Below are positions 23,250 through 32,636 of a stretch of 35,785 nt of DNA, one piece after another (position 1 is the first letter of the stretch; the number at the start of each line of letters is the position of its first letter). The stretch comes from Bacteroidales bacterium (GTDB taxonomy: Bacteria > Bacteroidota > Bacteroidia > Bacteroidales > WCHB1-69). The translations under genes were made by a program, and so were the position numbers. A model generated the notes under the pieces. That model saw nothing but the letters and a program-made list of their open reading frames with translations. It had not been told where the DNA came from and searched no databases. Location of the stretch: positions 1 through 35,785 of the forward strand of contig JAKSMD010000013.1 in the NCBI GenBank assembly GCA_024400815.1, in the 5' to 3' direction.

Positions 23250-24077
23250 TCACATAGTAAATGTTACGGGGATTTGGTAGCGGCAGCGTATGGGCTTGCC
23301 CTTGTAGGTGGCGGGTTGCCAACGCGGCATTTCTCGAACAATCTGTAAGGCATTTTCATCGCAATCCGGAAAAAGTTGAACTTTGATTTCGGGAGAGGAT
23401 ATGCTGCCGTCTTCTTTAACTGTAAATTCTACCAAAACAGTACCTACAACATCCGCCTTGTTGTAAACGGAGTAATCTATACGTTGGAGCACAAATGATA
23501 CTAAGGAATCCATTCCTCCTGGGAAGGAGGGAGGCACATCGTATTTTACATCTTCACTGACATCGGCAAACAAATATATGTTGCGGGCAGCGTGATGCAA
23601 TTTGCGGGTGTCCAAAGTCAGTAAGCGGCTGTCAACGTGCGACACGGAATGTTTTACATTTCTCATTAAAGAATGATGCCCCAGCCGTAATTCCCAAACT
23701 TTTTCTTGCGAGTCCCCATCTTGAACAATTTTTTTTCGTGAATACATTTCGCAATCCGCTTGTAGAATCTCACTGTAGTGTTTGAATTCTTTGCTGGTAG
23801 GGCATCGTTTGAATTTGGCGATGGCATAATGATCTGGCGACCATATCTTTATATAATAATTACGGGTAATCGGTCTGAAACATTCCGGTTCTATTTCAAT
23901 GTCCTTTGAAGAATAGACATATGCCGTATAGATGTTCCCATCTTTGAGAAAATGAAAAATTTGGTAGTCGAATACAGGTGGTTCCCAATTTCCGCCATAT
24001 CCCACATCTCCTTGAGCAAAAGCCGGAACGACTGAGAAGAGCGCAAAGACGAAGATAAGGAGGCGGTGTTTTGGCAT
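23250..24077 (-). CDS. Secreted protein with TonB C-terminal-like domain
   Basis: The 275-aa product has a signal peptide ending near PAFAQ (residue 22). The central region has no recognised domain. A TonB-C-like domain at about residues 180-275 contains YDVPPSFPGGMDSLVSFV, VGTVLVEFTVKEDGSI and MPRWQPATYKGKPIRCRYQIPVTF. Bacteroidota have many proteins of this type with signal peptides in place of the TonB membrane anchor. They are probably periplasmic binding modules rather than true energy transducers. The transcript has a leader that may encode a 19-aa peptide. Confidence 0.85.
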   Translation of the reverse strand: MPKHRLLIFVFALFSVVPAFAQGDVGYGGNWEPPVFDYQIFHFLKDGNIYTAYVYSSKDIEIEPECFRPITRNYYIKIWSPDHYAIAKFKRCPTSKEFKHYSEILQADCEMYSRKKIVQDGDSQEKVWELRLGHHSLMRNVKHSVSHVDSRLLTLDTRKLHHAARNIYLFADVSEDVKYDVPPSFPGGMDSLVSFVLQRIDYSVYNKADVVGTVLVEFTVKEDGSISSPEIKVQLFPDCDENALQIVREMPRWQPATYKGKPIRCRYQIPVTFTM

Positions 24078-24099
24078 AGTGACGTGTTAGATTATTTGA

Positions 24100-24159
24100 T
24101 TAATATCGTGCCACATCTTCCAATTCCGGAAAGTCCCGATATCGGAATTTAAAAGTCAT
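24100..24159 (-). CDS. Possible 19-aa leader peptide upstream of the TonB-C-domain gene
   Basis: An ATG at 24159 lies only 8 nt beyond the -7 box, so the message would be nearly leaderless. It encodes 19 residues, starting MTFKFRYRDF and ending with TAA at 24100, 22 nt before the next ATG. The peptide is out of frame with the main gene. It could be a regulatory upstream ORF or mere chance; there is no Shine-Dalgarno to judge by. Confidence 0.3.
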   Translation of the reverse strand: MTFKFRYRDFPELEDVARY

Positions 24160-24167
24160 TGGCGGTG

Positions 24168-24175
24168 CAAAGATA
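24168..24175 (-). promoter_or_regulatory. -7 box of the TonB-C-domain gene promoter
   Basis: TATCTTTG on the minus strand matches TAnnTTTG, 90 nt before the main ATG. The -33 element is not obvious. Confidence 0.55.
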
Positions 24176-24280
24176 CAATTTTTTTTGACGATGAGTGTTT
24201 TTTCAAAAGCCAGAATGTGAAATGGTCGATTATGAATAGAGGAAAAATGTATTTTTGCCGTAATTTTATATTGCAAAAAT

Positions 24281-24313
24281 GAAGTGCTACTTGTAAATTG
24301 GAAGTAGCACTTC
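24281..24313 (-). terminator. Strong hairpin downstream of guaA
   Basis: A perfect 12-bp inverted repeat (24281-24292 with 24302-24313, 9-nt loop) lies 87 nt after the guaA stop. On the minus strand it is followed by ATTTTTG, on the plus strand by CAAAAATC. It is a plausible guaA terminator, though farther from the stop than usual. Confidence 0.6.
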
Positions 24314-24399
24314 AAAAATCAATTTTTGGTTATTTAAATCTAATAGACATAGTATTTTGTTCTATTCCCAACAAACATCCAATAACTAACGTCTAAAGT

Positions 24400-26007
<1,608 letters not shown>

Positions 26008-26033
26008 AGAGTAGGATTTTCTAAATGAGGGTG

Positions 26034-26041
26034 CAAAAATA
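26034..26041 (-). promoter_or_regulatory. -7 box of the guaA promoter
   Basis: TATTTTTG on the minus strand, 26 nt before the guaA ATG. A TTTC occurs about 19 nt upstream, close to the -33 consensus. Confidence 0.55.
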
Positions 26042-26121
26042 CGAAAAAAGGTTTTGTTGAAAGCAGGTAAACACATAGATTTTATTCAAAAGGAAGATGA
26101 AAATGGTCTTTGTGCTTTTTG

Positions 26122-26129
26122 TACTTTTG
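26122..26129 (+). promoter_or_regulatory. -7 box of the BASS transporter promoter
   Basis: TACTTTTG matches TAnnTTTG, 23 nt before the ATG at 26153. It favours that start over an ORF start at 26054. Confidence 0.5.
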
Positions 26130-26152
26130 CCGCCCGAAAAAAATATTTTTTT

Positions 26153-27061
26153 ATGCAAAAATACCGTAGTTATGTTCTGCCGGCGGCTATATTGTTGGGG
26201 TTGTTGTTGCATAAATGGTGCGCGTTTTTGTCGTTTATTACGCCGTATGCCATTTTTGTAATATTATTGCTGAATTTTGTCGCTGTGGATATTCGCAAGT
26301 TGCGGATGACTAAACTCAGCGTTTGGATTATGCTTTTCCAAGTGGTTGTGAGTATCGGTCTCTATTACTTGGTTGGTTCTTTGACACACAATGAATTGGT
26401 AGCCCAAGGATTACTGATAGGGGTGTTGTGTCCGGTAGCGTCATCTGTGGTAGTTATTTCTTGCATGTTGGGGGCGGATCGCGAAACGGTCACGGAATAT
26501 ACAATCATTGGAAATTTGATGGTTTCTCTTGTAGCACCATTTTATTTTACTTTTATAGGCGTACATCAGGATATGTCGTTTTGGACCTCTTTTATCCTTA
26601 TTTTGAAAAAAATAGGTCCCACGATAGCCCTGCCGTTTTTTGTGGCTTTGGCGTTGCAGCTTTTAAGTAGAAAAGCCAATGATTTTTTGAGCCAATATAA
26701 AAACTATACTTTTTATATATGGGCATTTTTGCTGTTACTGACCTTAGGACAAACTATAGATTTCATTTTCATTCATGGCAAAGGCAATGGTTTGAACATT
26801 CTATTCTTAGGTATAGGTTCCATACTTACCTGTGCGGTGCATTTTGCTTTTGGGAAGTGGCTGGGAGGAAGATATGGCGACCGGATGGCCGGGGGGCAGT
26901 TGTTGGGGCAAAAAAACACAGCGATGGGCATTTGGATGGCAAATACCTATCTCAATCCGTTAGCATCTGTATTTTTGGCTTTTTATTCGGTATGGCAAAA
27001 TATGTTCAACAGCTGGCAGTTGTGGCGCCATGACAAGCAGCAAAGTGCTTCAGGGCGGTAA
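26153..27061 (+). CDS. Bile acid:sodium symporter (BASS/SBF) family transporter
   Basis: The 302-aa product is an integral membrane protein with about nine or ten helices. The early segment LLIGVLCPVASSVVVIS and the later GQKNTAMGIWMANTYLNP match the SBF fold, where such segments form the sodium- and substrate-binding crossover. Bacterial members carry bile acids, pantoate or other organic anions, so the substrate is open. A longer ORF begins at 26054, but those 33 residues are not hydrophobic and precede the promoter box; the ATG at 26153 is preferred. It converges with the Lpt-type permease gene with 5 nt between them. Confidence 0.85.
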   Translation: MQKYRSYVLPAAILLGLLLHKWCAFLSFITPYAIFVILLLNFVAVDIRKLRMTKLSVWIMLFQVVVSIGLYYLVGSLTHNELVAQGLLIGVLCPVASSVVVISCMLGADRETVTEYTIIGNLMVSLVAPFYFTFIGVHQDMSFWTSFILILKKIGPTIALPFFVALALQLLSRKANDFLSQYKNYTFYIWAFLLLLTLGQTIDFIFIHGKGNGLNILFLGIGSILTCAVHFAFGKWLGGRYGDRMAGGQLLGQKNTAMGIWMANTYLNPLASVFLAFYSVWQNMFNSWQLWRHDKQQSASGR

Positions 27062-27066
27062 ACAAT

Positions 27067-28188
27067 CTACTTGCTTACAAATTTCAGCATCCCTATGGTG
27101 ATGACGAGGAAAATGAGGTTCGGAATCCAGGTGCCGAGCACGGGTGGGAGTCCGCCGGATACGGAGAACACAGTAGATACTTGTTGTAGGAAAATGAAGG
27201 TGAATGCCAAGCCCATGCCCATGAAAATGTGAACACCCACGCCGCGCACATTCTTTCGGAACGAGACACTTAATCCTAAAAAGGTCATAATGATAATACC
27301 CAATGGATTGGCTACGCGCTTGTGCGCTTCAATTTGGTAGTGTGCCACCAAACTGGAACCTCTAACTTTTTCTTCGTGGATAAATTGCTGTAATTCTGTA
27401 AAGGACATTGTTTCGCTGACGAATACATCTTGGTCGAAATTACGTGGCAGCACATTGAAGGTGGTGTCAATTTTGTCGCGAATGTCAATGTATTCTTTGT
27501 CCTTTTCAATTCTACGACAGACACAGTCCCGCATGATCCATTTCTGCTCGTTTTCGTCGTAGGAGATAATCTGAGCCGTTATTTTGTAGCGGATAGAGGC
27601 ACCGTCGAATTCTTCGTAGGTGGCATTGTAACCTCTTTCCGAACTGCGGTCCCAACGTTCAATGAAAATGTAACTGTCTCCAGAATTTTTCACATGAAGA
27701 TAGGTGGTGGAGATGGTGGCCTTTCCAAAATTGTTGAATTTGAAGTCATTGAGGCGTTCGTTGGTTTTGGGAACAACGAAGTTCGACATAATTAACGATA
27801 AAATGACGATAATGACGGAGCCAACCAAATAGGGCAGCATAAACCGCTTGAAGCTAACGCCGTTGCCTGTGATGGAGATGATTTCGTTATGGGAAGATAG
27901 CTTGGATGTGAACCAAATCACGCTGATGAAGGTGAAAAGCGGAATGAATAGATTGATGAAATAGGGGATAAAGTTAAAATAATATTTAAAGATGATATCT
28001 TTGACCGGAATGGCTTTATCCATAAAACGTTGGATGTTTTCGGATAAGTCGAACACAATGATGATGGTCATTAGCAGCATGATGGCATATACCACGGAGC
28101 CGAGGAATTTCCTCAGAATGTAGGCATCCAGGATTTTCCATCCTGTTTTGTCGCGGAATTTGTCAATCCATTGCTTGTTTTTCCCCAT
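27067..28188 (-). CDS. LptF/LptG-family lipopolysaccharide export permease
   Basis: The 373-aa product has the YjgP/YjgQ fold: three N-terminal membrane helices (about 28-120), a periplasmic beta-jellyroll (about 150-270), and three C-terminal helices. Typical sequences are ILDAYILRKFLGSVVYAIML near the start and SSHNEIISITGNGVSFKRFMLPYL in the second loop. LptF and LptG with the ATPase LptB extract LPS from the inner membrane. Which of the two this is cannot be decided. It follows the S9 peptidase gene by 57 nt, with a dispersed-type hairpin but no promoter box between them. Confidence 0.92.
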   Translation of the reverse strand: MGKNKQWIDKFRDKTGWKILDAYILRKFLGSVVYAIMLLMTIIIVFDLSENIQRFMDKAIPVKDIIFKYYFNFIPYFINLFIPLFTFISVIWFTSKLSSHNEIISITGNGVSFKRFMLPYLVGSVIIVILSLIMSNFVVPKTNERLNDFKFNNFGKATISTTYLHVKNSGDSYIFIERWDRSSERGYNATYEEFDGASIRYKITAQIISYDENEQKWIMRDCVCRRIEKDKEYIDIRDKIDTTFNVLPRNFDQDVFVSETMSFTELQQFIHEEKVRGSSLVAHYQIEAHKRVANPLGIIIMTFLGLSVSFRKNVRGVGVHIFMGMGLAFTFIFLQQVSTVFSVSGGLPPVLGTWIPNLIFLVITIGMLKFVSK

Positions 28189-28203
28189 AGTTCATCAATT
28201 GTA

Positions 28204-28226
28204 GAGACGGTGCATGGCACCGTCTC
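28204..28226. repeat. Perfect GAGACGGTGC hairpin, probably a dispersed repeat
   Basis: Ten-bp arms (28204-28213 with 28217-28226) flank a 3-nt loop, preceded by GTA on the plus strand. Sequences of the form gtagagac(N)gtctc are, from memory, widespread intergenic hairpins in Bacteroidota and cyanobacteria. No T-run follows on the minus strand, so a normal terminator is unlikely. Confidence 0.6.
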
Positions 28227-28245
28227 ATTTTCTATTTACATAATG

Positions 28246-30345
28246 TTATTTGGAAGCGTTGTTTTTTTCTTTCAGCCATTGATCGAGCCAGCGGAAGAAT
28301 TCGCGTTGCCACAGCATGGCGTTTTGAGGTTTTGTGACAAAGTGGCATTCATCTGGGAAGAAGAGGAATCTGCTTGGAATGCCTCTCATTTGAGCCACAT
28401 CAAATGCTTGCATACCTTCTGTATATGGAATACGGAAATCGTTGCCGCCGTGGATGACCAAAATAGGCGTATCCCAGTTGCCAACGAATTTGTGCGGTGA
28501 GAAGTTGTAACTGTTCGGGGTCGGGTTCTTCCAGTATGCGCCTTCGATATCGTGGTTGGCGAAGAACAACTCTTCTGTGGTGTTGTACCAGCTTTCAAAA
28601 TTGAACATGCCGCAGTGCGCGATGAAGGCTTTGAAACGTTTGTCGTGGTGACCAGCCAGCCAATAAACGGAGAAACCGCCGAAGCTGGCACCTACACAGC
28701 CTAAGTGATTTTCATCAACATAAGGTTCTTTTGCGATGGCATCAATAGCGGAAAGGTAATCTTTCATACATTGCCCGCCATAATCCTTGCTGATGGCATC
28801 ATTCCATTCCTGACCGAAGCCAGGCAAACCTCTACGATTCGGCGCCACAACGATGTAATCGTGTGCGGCCATCATCTGGAAGTTCCAGCGATAGGAGTAG
28901 AATTGGCTAACGGGTGATTGCGGGCCTCCTTCGCAATAAAGCAAAGCAGGATAAGTCTTGGTAGAATCGAAATTCGGCGGGAGGATAACCCATACCAGCA
29001 TCTTCTTGCCATCGGTTGTGGGTACCCATTTCTTAATGGTCTTGCCTAAGGTCACTTTATCTAAAATGTCTTTGTTGATAAAACTCAACTGCTTGACTTC
29101 TTTGTTCTTCAAGTTGACAGCATAAATTTCGGAAGGGTATGCGTGTGTTGTTCGGGTTGTGATAATTTGGTCACCGCAAACTTGCAATGTGTTATAGTCG
29201 TAATCACCATTCGTGAGCTGTTCGAATTTTCTGGTGGCCAAATCGAGGCAATAAATCTGATAGGTAGCTTCTTTCACACTGTTGAAATAGACTTTTTTGC
29301 CATCTTTGCTCCAGGAGAAGTTTGTGGCATCCTGGTCAAAGTCCTTGCTGTAGTCTTCCATCTTCTGTGTTTCAAAATCGTAAATCATCAAACGATGCTT
29401 GTCGGATTCGAATCCATCGGTTTCCATACTCCACCAAACTAATTTTTTGCCATCAAGAGAGAAAACAGGATCCATATCGTATCCTTTATTTTCTTTGGAA
29501 ATGTTAGTATGTGTTTTGCTTTTCACATCATAAATGTATATGTCCGTATTGGTGCTTTCAGCAAATGCTTTGCCCGTAAGTTTTTTACAGCAATATGCCA
29601 ATTTTTGTCCATCAGGGCTCCATGCCAATTCTTCAATGCCCCCGAAAGGAGGATTGGGAGAATGAAATTTTTGACCCTCTAACAAGTCGATGGCATTGTC
29701 GCATTTAGGATAATCCGCAATGAAGACATGGCTGTAGGTGCCATCTGCCCAGTAGTTCCAATGACGATACATGAGATCATCGTAAATCATAGCGTTAGCG
29801 TTAGGCAAATCGCTATAGCGTTGTTCAATAGTCGGATCGAGACGGACATTCATGGAATAGGTGATGTGCTTCATGTCGGGTGCGTAGCTGAAGCAATTGA
29901 TGTCGCCATCCACATGGGTGAGTTGTTTGGCTTTTTTCCCGTTGGGGTTGCATTCCCAGACTTGCGTGCCATTGTCGTCAGAATAAAGGTATGCGATTTT
30001 CTTGCCATCAGGACGCCAGATGGGTTGCATTTCATCGTTTGGAGTTGTCGTGATGCGCTTGGGCTCGCCGCCACCGATAGGCATGGTGTATAATTCAGCG
30101 TTGCCGCTGTTGGTTCTGTAGTCGTAATAGGTGACGCTGTAAAGAATGGTTTTGCCGTTTGGTGATACCTGAACGTCGGATAATCGACCCAGATACCAGA
30201 GGATTTTCTCATCCATGACGCCTTTGGAAAAATCTGGCGTTTCGCGGTTTTCTTTGGAAATGACGACTTGCGTGTCTTTGTTCTGTTTTGCACAACTGCT
30301 AAGCAACATAATGCATGACATTAAGAGGATGAAATTTTTCTTCAT
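28246..30345 (-). CDS. S9 prolyl-oligopeptidase-family lipoprotein (DPP5-like dipeptidyl-peptidase)
   Basis: The 699-aa product has a lipoprotein signal with lipobox LSSC (Cys18). A beta-propeller follows (about 50-430), with several WSPDG/APD-type repeats, and then a C-terminal alpha/beta hydrolase. The catalytic triad is visible: Ser554 in GASFGG, Asp636 in HGGNDFR and His668 in DECHF. The family includes DPP5 of Porphyromonas gingivalis, which removes dipeptides from peptides in the periplasm for amino-acid fermentation. That suggests a proteolytic lifestyle here. It is fired divergently from purN. Confidence 0.93.
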   Translation of the reverse strand: MKKNFILLMSCIMLLSSCAKQNKDTQVVISKENRETPDFSKGVMDEKILWYLGRLSDVQVSPNGKTILYSVTYYDYRTNSGNAELYTMPIGGGEPKRITTTPNDEMQPIWRPDGKKIAYLYSDDNGTQVWECNPNGKKAKQLTHVDGDINCFSYAPDMKHITYSMNVRLDPTIEQRYSDLPNANAMIYDDLMYRHWNYWADGTYSHVFIADYPKCDNAIDLLEGQKFHSPNPPFGGIEELAWSPDGQKLAYCCKKLTGKAFAESTNTDIYIYDVKSKTHTNISKENKGYDMDPVFSLDGKKLVWWSMETDGFESDKHRLMIYDFETQKMEDYSKDFDQDATNFSWSKDGKKVYFNSVKEATYQIYCLDLATRKFEQLTNGDYDYNTLQVCGDQIITTRTTHAYPSEIYAVNLKNKEVKQLSFINKDILDKVTLGKTIKKWVPTTDGKKMLVWVILPPNFDSTKTYPALLYCEGGPQSPVSQFYSYRWNFQMMAAHDYIVVAPNRRGLPGFGQEWNDAISKDYGGQCMKDYLSAIDAIAKEPYVDENHLGCVGASFGGFSVYWLAGHHDKRFKAFIAHCGMFNFESWYNTTEELFFANHDIEGAYWKNPTPNSYNFSPHKFVGNWDTPILVIHGGNDFRIPYTEGMQAFDVAQMRGIPSRFLFFPDECHFVTKPQNAMLWQREFFRWLDQWLKEKNNASK

Positions 30346-30368
30346 AGAAATGTTTTTTAATGAGGCCG

Positions 30369-30376
30369 CAAAGGTA
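30369..30376 (-). promoter_or_regulatory. -7 box of the S9 peptidase promoter
   Basis: TACCTTTG on the minus strand, 23 nt before the ATG at 30345. Only 10 bp separate it from the oppositely directed purN box at 30387-30394. Confidence 0.6.
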
Positions 30377-30386
30377 CGAAAAAAGT

Positions 30387-30394
30387 TATTTTTG
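30387..30394 (+). promoter_or_regulatory. -7 box of the purN promoter
   Basis: TATTTTTG matches TAnnTTTG, 60 nt before the purN ATG. It is back to back with the peptidase promoter, so each would lie within the other's -33 region. Confidence 0.5.
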
Positions 30395-30454
30395 CGCTTT
30401 CAAAAACAACTCCGACGCAAATGTTTCGTTTAGGAGCTCTAAATATCTGTAACA

Positions 30455-31021
30455 ATGAAAAATATAGCAGTTTTTGCCTCAGGTTTCGGTTCTAATTTTC
30501 AAGCCATCATTGAAGCCGTTCAACAAAATAATCTTCGAGCCAACATCGCTTTGCTGGTTTCAGACAAGCCAAATTGCAAAGCCGTGGAACGCGCAAAGGC
30601 AAATAATATTGATGTCTTTGCCTTTTCTTCCAAAGATTATGAAGGAAAAGAAGCTTATGAAACTGCCATTTTAGAAGTTTTGAAAGCGCATCAGGTGGAT
30701 TATATTGTTTTGGCTGGCTATATGCGCTATATTGGAAAGGTGTTGCTGGAAAACTTTCCCATGAAAATCATCAATTTGCACCCCGCACTACTGCCCTCTT
30801 TTCCAGGTGCTCACGGCATTGCGGATGCCTTTAATCACGGGGTAAAGGTGTTTGGCATTACCATCCATTTTGTAGATGAAGGAGTGGATACGGGACGCAT
30901 CATTGACCAGTTTGCTTTCCATGCTGAAGGGGGTGAATCTTTAGATGAAATAGAAACCAAAATACACCAATTGGAACATCGTTATTTTCCTGTAACGATA
31001 GATAAGGTGCTAAACATGTAG
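30455..31021 (+). CDS. purN: Phosphoribosylglycinamide formyltransferase (GAR transformylase)
   Basis: The 188-aa product transfers a formyl group from 10-formyltetrahydrofolate to GAR in purine synthesis. Diagnostic features are the N-terminal ASGFGSNFQAI loop that binds the substrate phosphate, INLHPALLPSFPG with the catalytic Asn-His near residues 105-108, and HFVDEGVDTG with the catalytic Asp. The length is normal for the single-domain enzyme. A clean bidirectional terminator follows. It is the only plus-strand gene between the S9 peptidase and the window end. Confidence 0.97.
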   Translation: MKNIAVFASGFGSNFQAIIEAVQQNNLRANIALLVSDKPNCKAVERAKANNIDVFAFSSKDYEGKEAYETAILEVLKAHQVDYIVLAGYMRYIGKVLLENFPMKIINLHPALLPSFPGAHGIADAFNHGVKVFGITIHFVDEGVDTGRIIDQFAFHAEGGESLDEIETKIHQLEHRYFPVTIDKVLNM

Positions 31022-31053
31022 TATTATATTTTATACATATTATTATTGCAACA

Positions 31054-31085
31054 AAAAAAGACTGAGTGAAAACTCAGTCTTTTTT
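31054..31085. terminator. Bidirectional rho-independent terminator between purN and ftsZ
   Basis: A 14-bp perfect stem (31054-31067 with 31072-31085), with the loop GAAA on the plus strand, has six A on one side and six T on the other. It serves both converging genes: purN ends at 31021 and ftsZ at 31112. Confidence 0.88.
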
Positions 31086-31111
31086 ACAAAGGTTAATGGG
31101 TAAATTTATTC

Positions 31112-32584
31112 TTAGTCAGCGATATCGCTGAAAAAATCTTTAAAGTCGTTTTGTACTTCGTAAATATCGCAGTATTCCATTGTTGTAGCTACTGCTTTAG
31201 AACTTGCTTGCAGTTTTTCTGCGCGAATGATAGCTGGCGTTTCTACGATTTTCTGGTATTCGGCTTCGGAACTGAAAGCATCTTTGCTGTCTTCAATTTT
31301 CATTGGACCATATTGGGCCGGTCCTTGAATGATTGTGGGTTGGTCAAAACTGCTGTTGCGGATATCGTCTAAAGTGGGAACATTTGCGGCGACAACTTGG
31401 TCGTTTTCGAAGGTGAAAACGGGTGATTGCGGTTGTTCAGTGCTTTTTGCTGGTTCTGTGTGAACAGCAACAGGTTCTTCTTCTTTAGAATTGATAATTT
31501 GTTGGATGTCTTCGGCATTGCCATTGATTACTTCGCCAATTTCCTCTTGGGTTTTAAAAACATCTTCGTGCTCTGTAATAACAGTTTCACTCTTAGGCGT
31601 GATGATTTCTTCCGCAGGAGTATTGAATTTGGTAATGATGACGGACAATTTGATGGCGTCGCCGAGGGTTTCGTCAATACCGTTACCCCAAATGATGTGA
31701 GCATCGTCATCTTGCAAATCATAGAATTTGTCGGTAAGTTCTTCCAATTCGGCAGCAGTGAAGTTGGCTTCCGGACCGTAGCTGATGAAGAACAAGAAGT
31801 TTTGGGCGTTTTTGATAACAGCCGTATCCAGAAGCGGGCAGGAGAGAGCTTCTTCGACCACTTTTTCGACGCGGTTTTCGCCGCTTGCTGTTGCAATACC
31901 GAGCATGGCCTTGCCGCTATCCTTCATGACGGTTTGAACGTCGTTGAAGTCCACATTTTGGATATAATCCACGGTGATCAATTCGGCGATACATTTAACG
32001 GCATTTTTGAGGACGTCATCCGCATAACCGTATGCTTTCAAGATGTTTTGGTCTTGATAGCATTTGAGGATATTTTGGTTTTGAACCACGATGAGGGAAT
32101 CCACATGTTTGGCCAATTCTTCGATACCCTTTTCTGCGATGGAAGCTTTTTGCTTGCCTTCGAATTTGAATGGTGTGGTTACAACACCGATGGTAAGGAT
32201 GCCCATGCTTTTTGCAACTTCAGCCACAACAGGAGATGCACCAGTTCCGGTACCTTTACCCATACCGGCCGTGATGAAGAGCATCTTGGTCTCTTTGCCG
32301 ATGAACTCAGCAATTTTCTCTTTGCTTTCGGTTGCAAATTGTCTTGCGATTTCAGGAACAGCGCCTGCGCCAAGTCCGTTGCCCAACAACAATTTGGAAG
32401 GGACAGGGCTTTTTTCCAAGTGACCTCTATCGGTGTTGCATACTAAAAAGTCAACACCTACAATGCCTTCGCTGTACATGTGTCTGACCGCATTGCTGCC
32501 GCCGCCACCGACGCCAATAACTTTAATGATAGAGGCATTTTCTTTTGCACCGTAATCAGCTGTAATATCAAATCTTTCGTCCAT
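31112..32584 (-). CDS. ftsZ: Cell-division GTPase FtsZ, sequence-divergent
   Basis: The 490-aa product has the tubulin/FtsZ GTPase core (about 15-320) and a long, low-complexity linker to the C-terminus. GVGGGGSNAV (T1) and the catalytic T7 loop NVDFND (Asn210, Asp212, Asp215) are intact. The signature normally written GGGTGTG reads GKGTGTG, with Lys110 replacing the central glycine. The region around LGNGLGAGAVP is several residues shorter than usual. The last residues, FKDFFSDIAD, are acidic and lack the basic, proline-containing C-terminal peptide that FtsA commonly binds. The gene is nevertheless in the normal ftsQ-ftsA-ftsZ order, so it is likely the functional division FtsZ. Confidence 0.95.
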   Translation of the reverse strand: MDERFDITADYGAKENASIIKVIGVGGGGSNAVRHMYSEGIVGVDFLVCNTDRGHLEKSPVPSKLLLGNGLGAGAVPEIARQFATESKEKIAEFIGKETKMLFITAGMGKGTGTGASPVVAEVAKSMGILTIGVVTTPFKFEGKQKASIAEKGIEELAKHVDSLIVVQNQNILKCYQDQNILKAYGYADDVLKNAVKCIAELITVDYIQNVDFNDVQTVMKDSGKAMLGIATASGENRVEKVVEEALSCPLLDTAVIKNAQNFLFFISYGPEANFTAAELEELTDKFYDLQDDDAHIIWGNGIDETLGDAIKLSVIITKFNTPAEEIITPKSETVITEHEDVFKTQEEIGEVINGNAEDIQQIINSKEEEPVAVHTEPAKSTEQPQSPVFTFENDQVVAANVPTLDDIRNSSFDQPTIIQGPAQYGPMKIEDSKDAFSSEAEYQKIVETPAIIRAEKLQASSKAVATTMEYCDIYEVQNDFKDFFSDIAD

Positions 32585-32636
32585 ATTTATATTTCTTTAT
32601 TATCTTAATAGGTTCTGTTTATTGGCTTTAATGGGT

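Noticed and set aside
24100-24315. A 71-codon frame reaching upstream of the TonB-C-domain gene.
   Set aside because: Its first part precedes the promoter box and is low-complexity; only the last 19 codons could be transcribed and are listed as a possible leader peptide.
26008-26076. A longer N-terminus for GuaA starting at 26076.
   Set aside because: The extra 23 residues do not resemble GuaA and would begin before the promoter box.
31427-32446. A 339-codon open frame on the plus strand, antisense to ftsZ.
   Set aside because: It is a shadow of the biased codons of ftsZ, with a Phe-rich, Cys-rich composition and no promoter or known domain.
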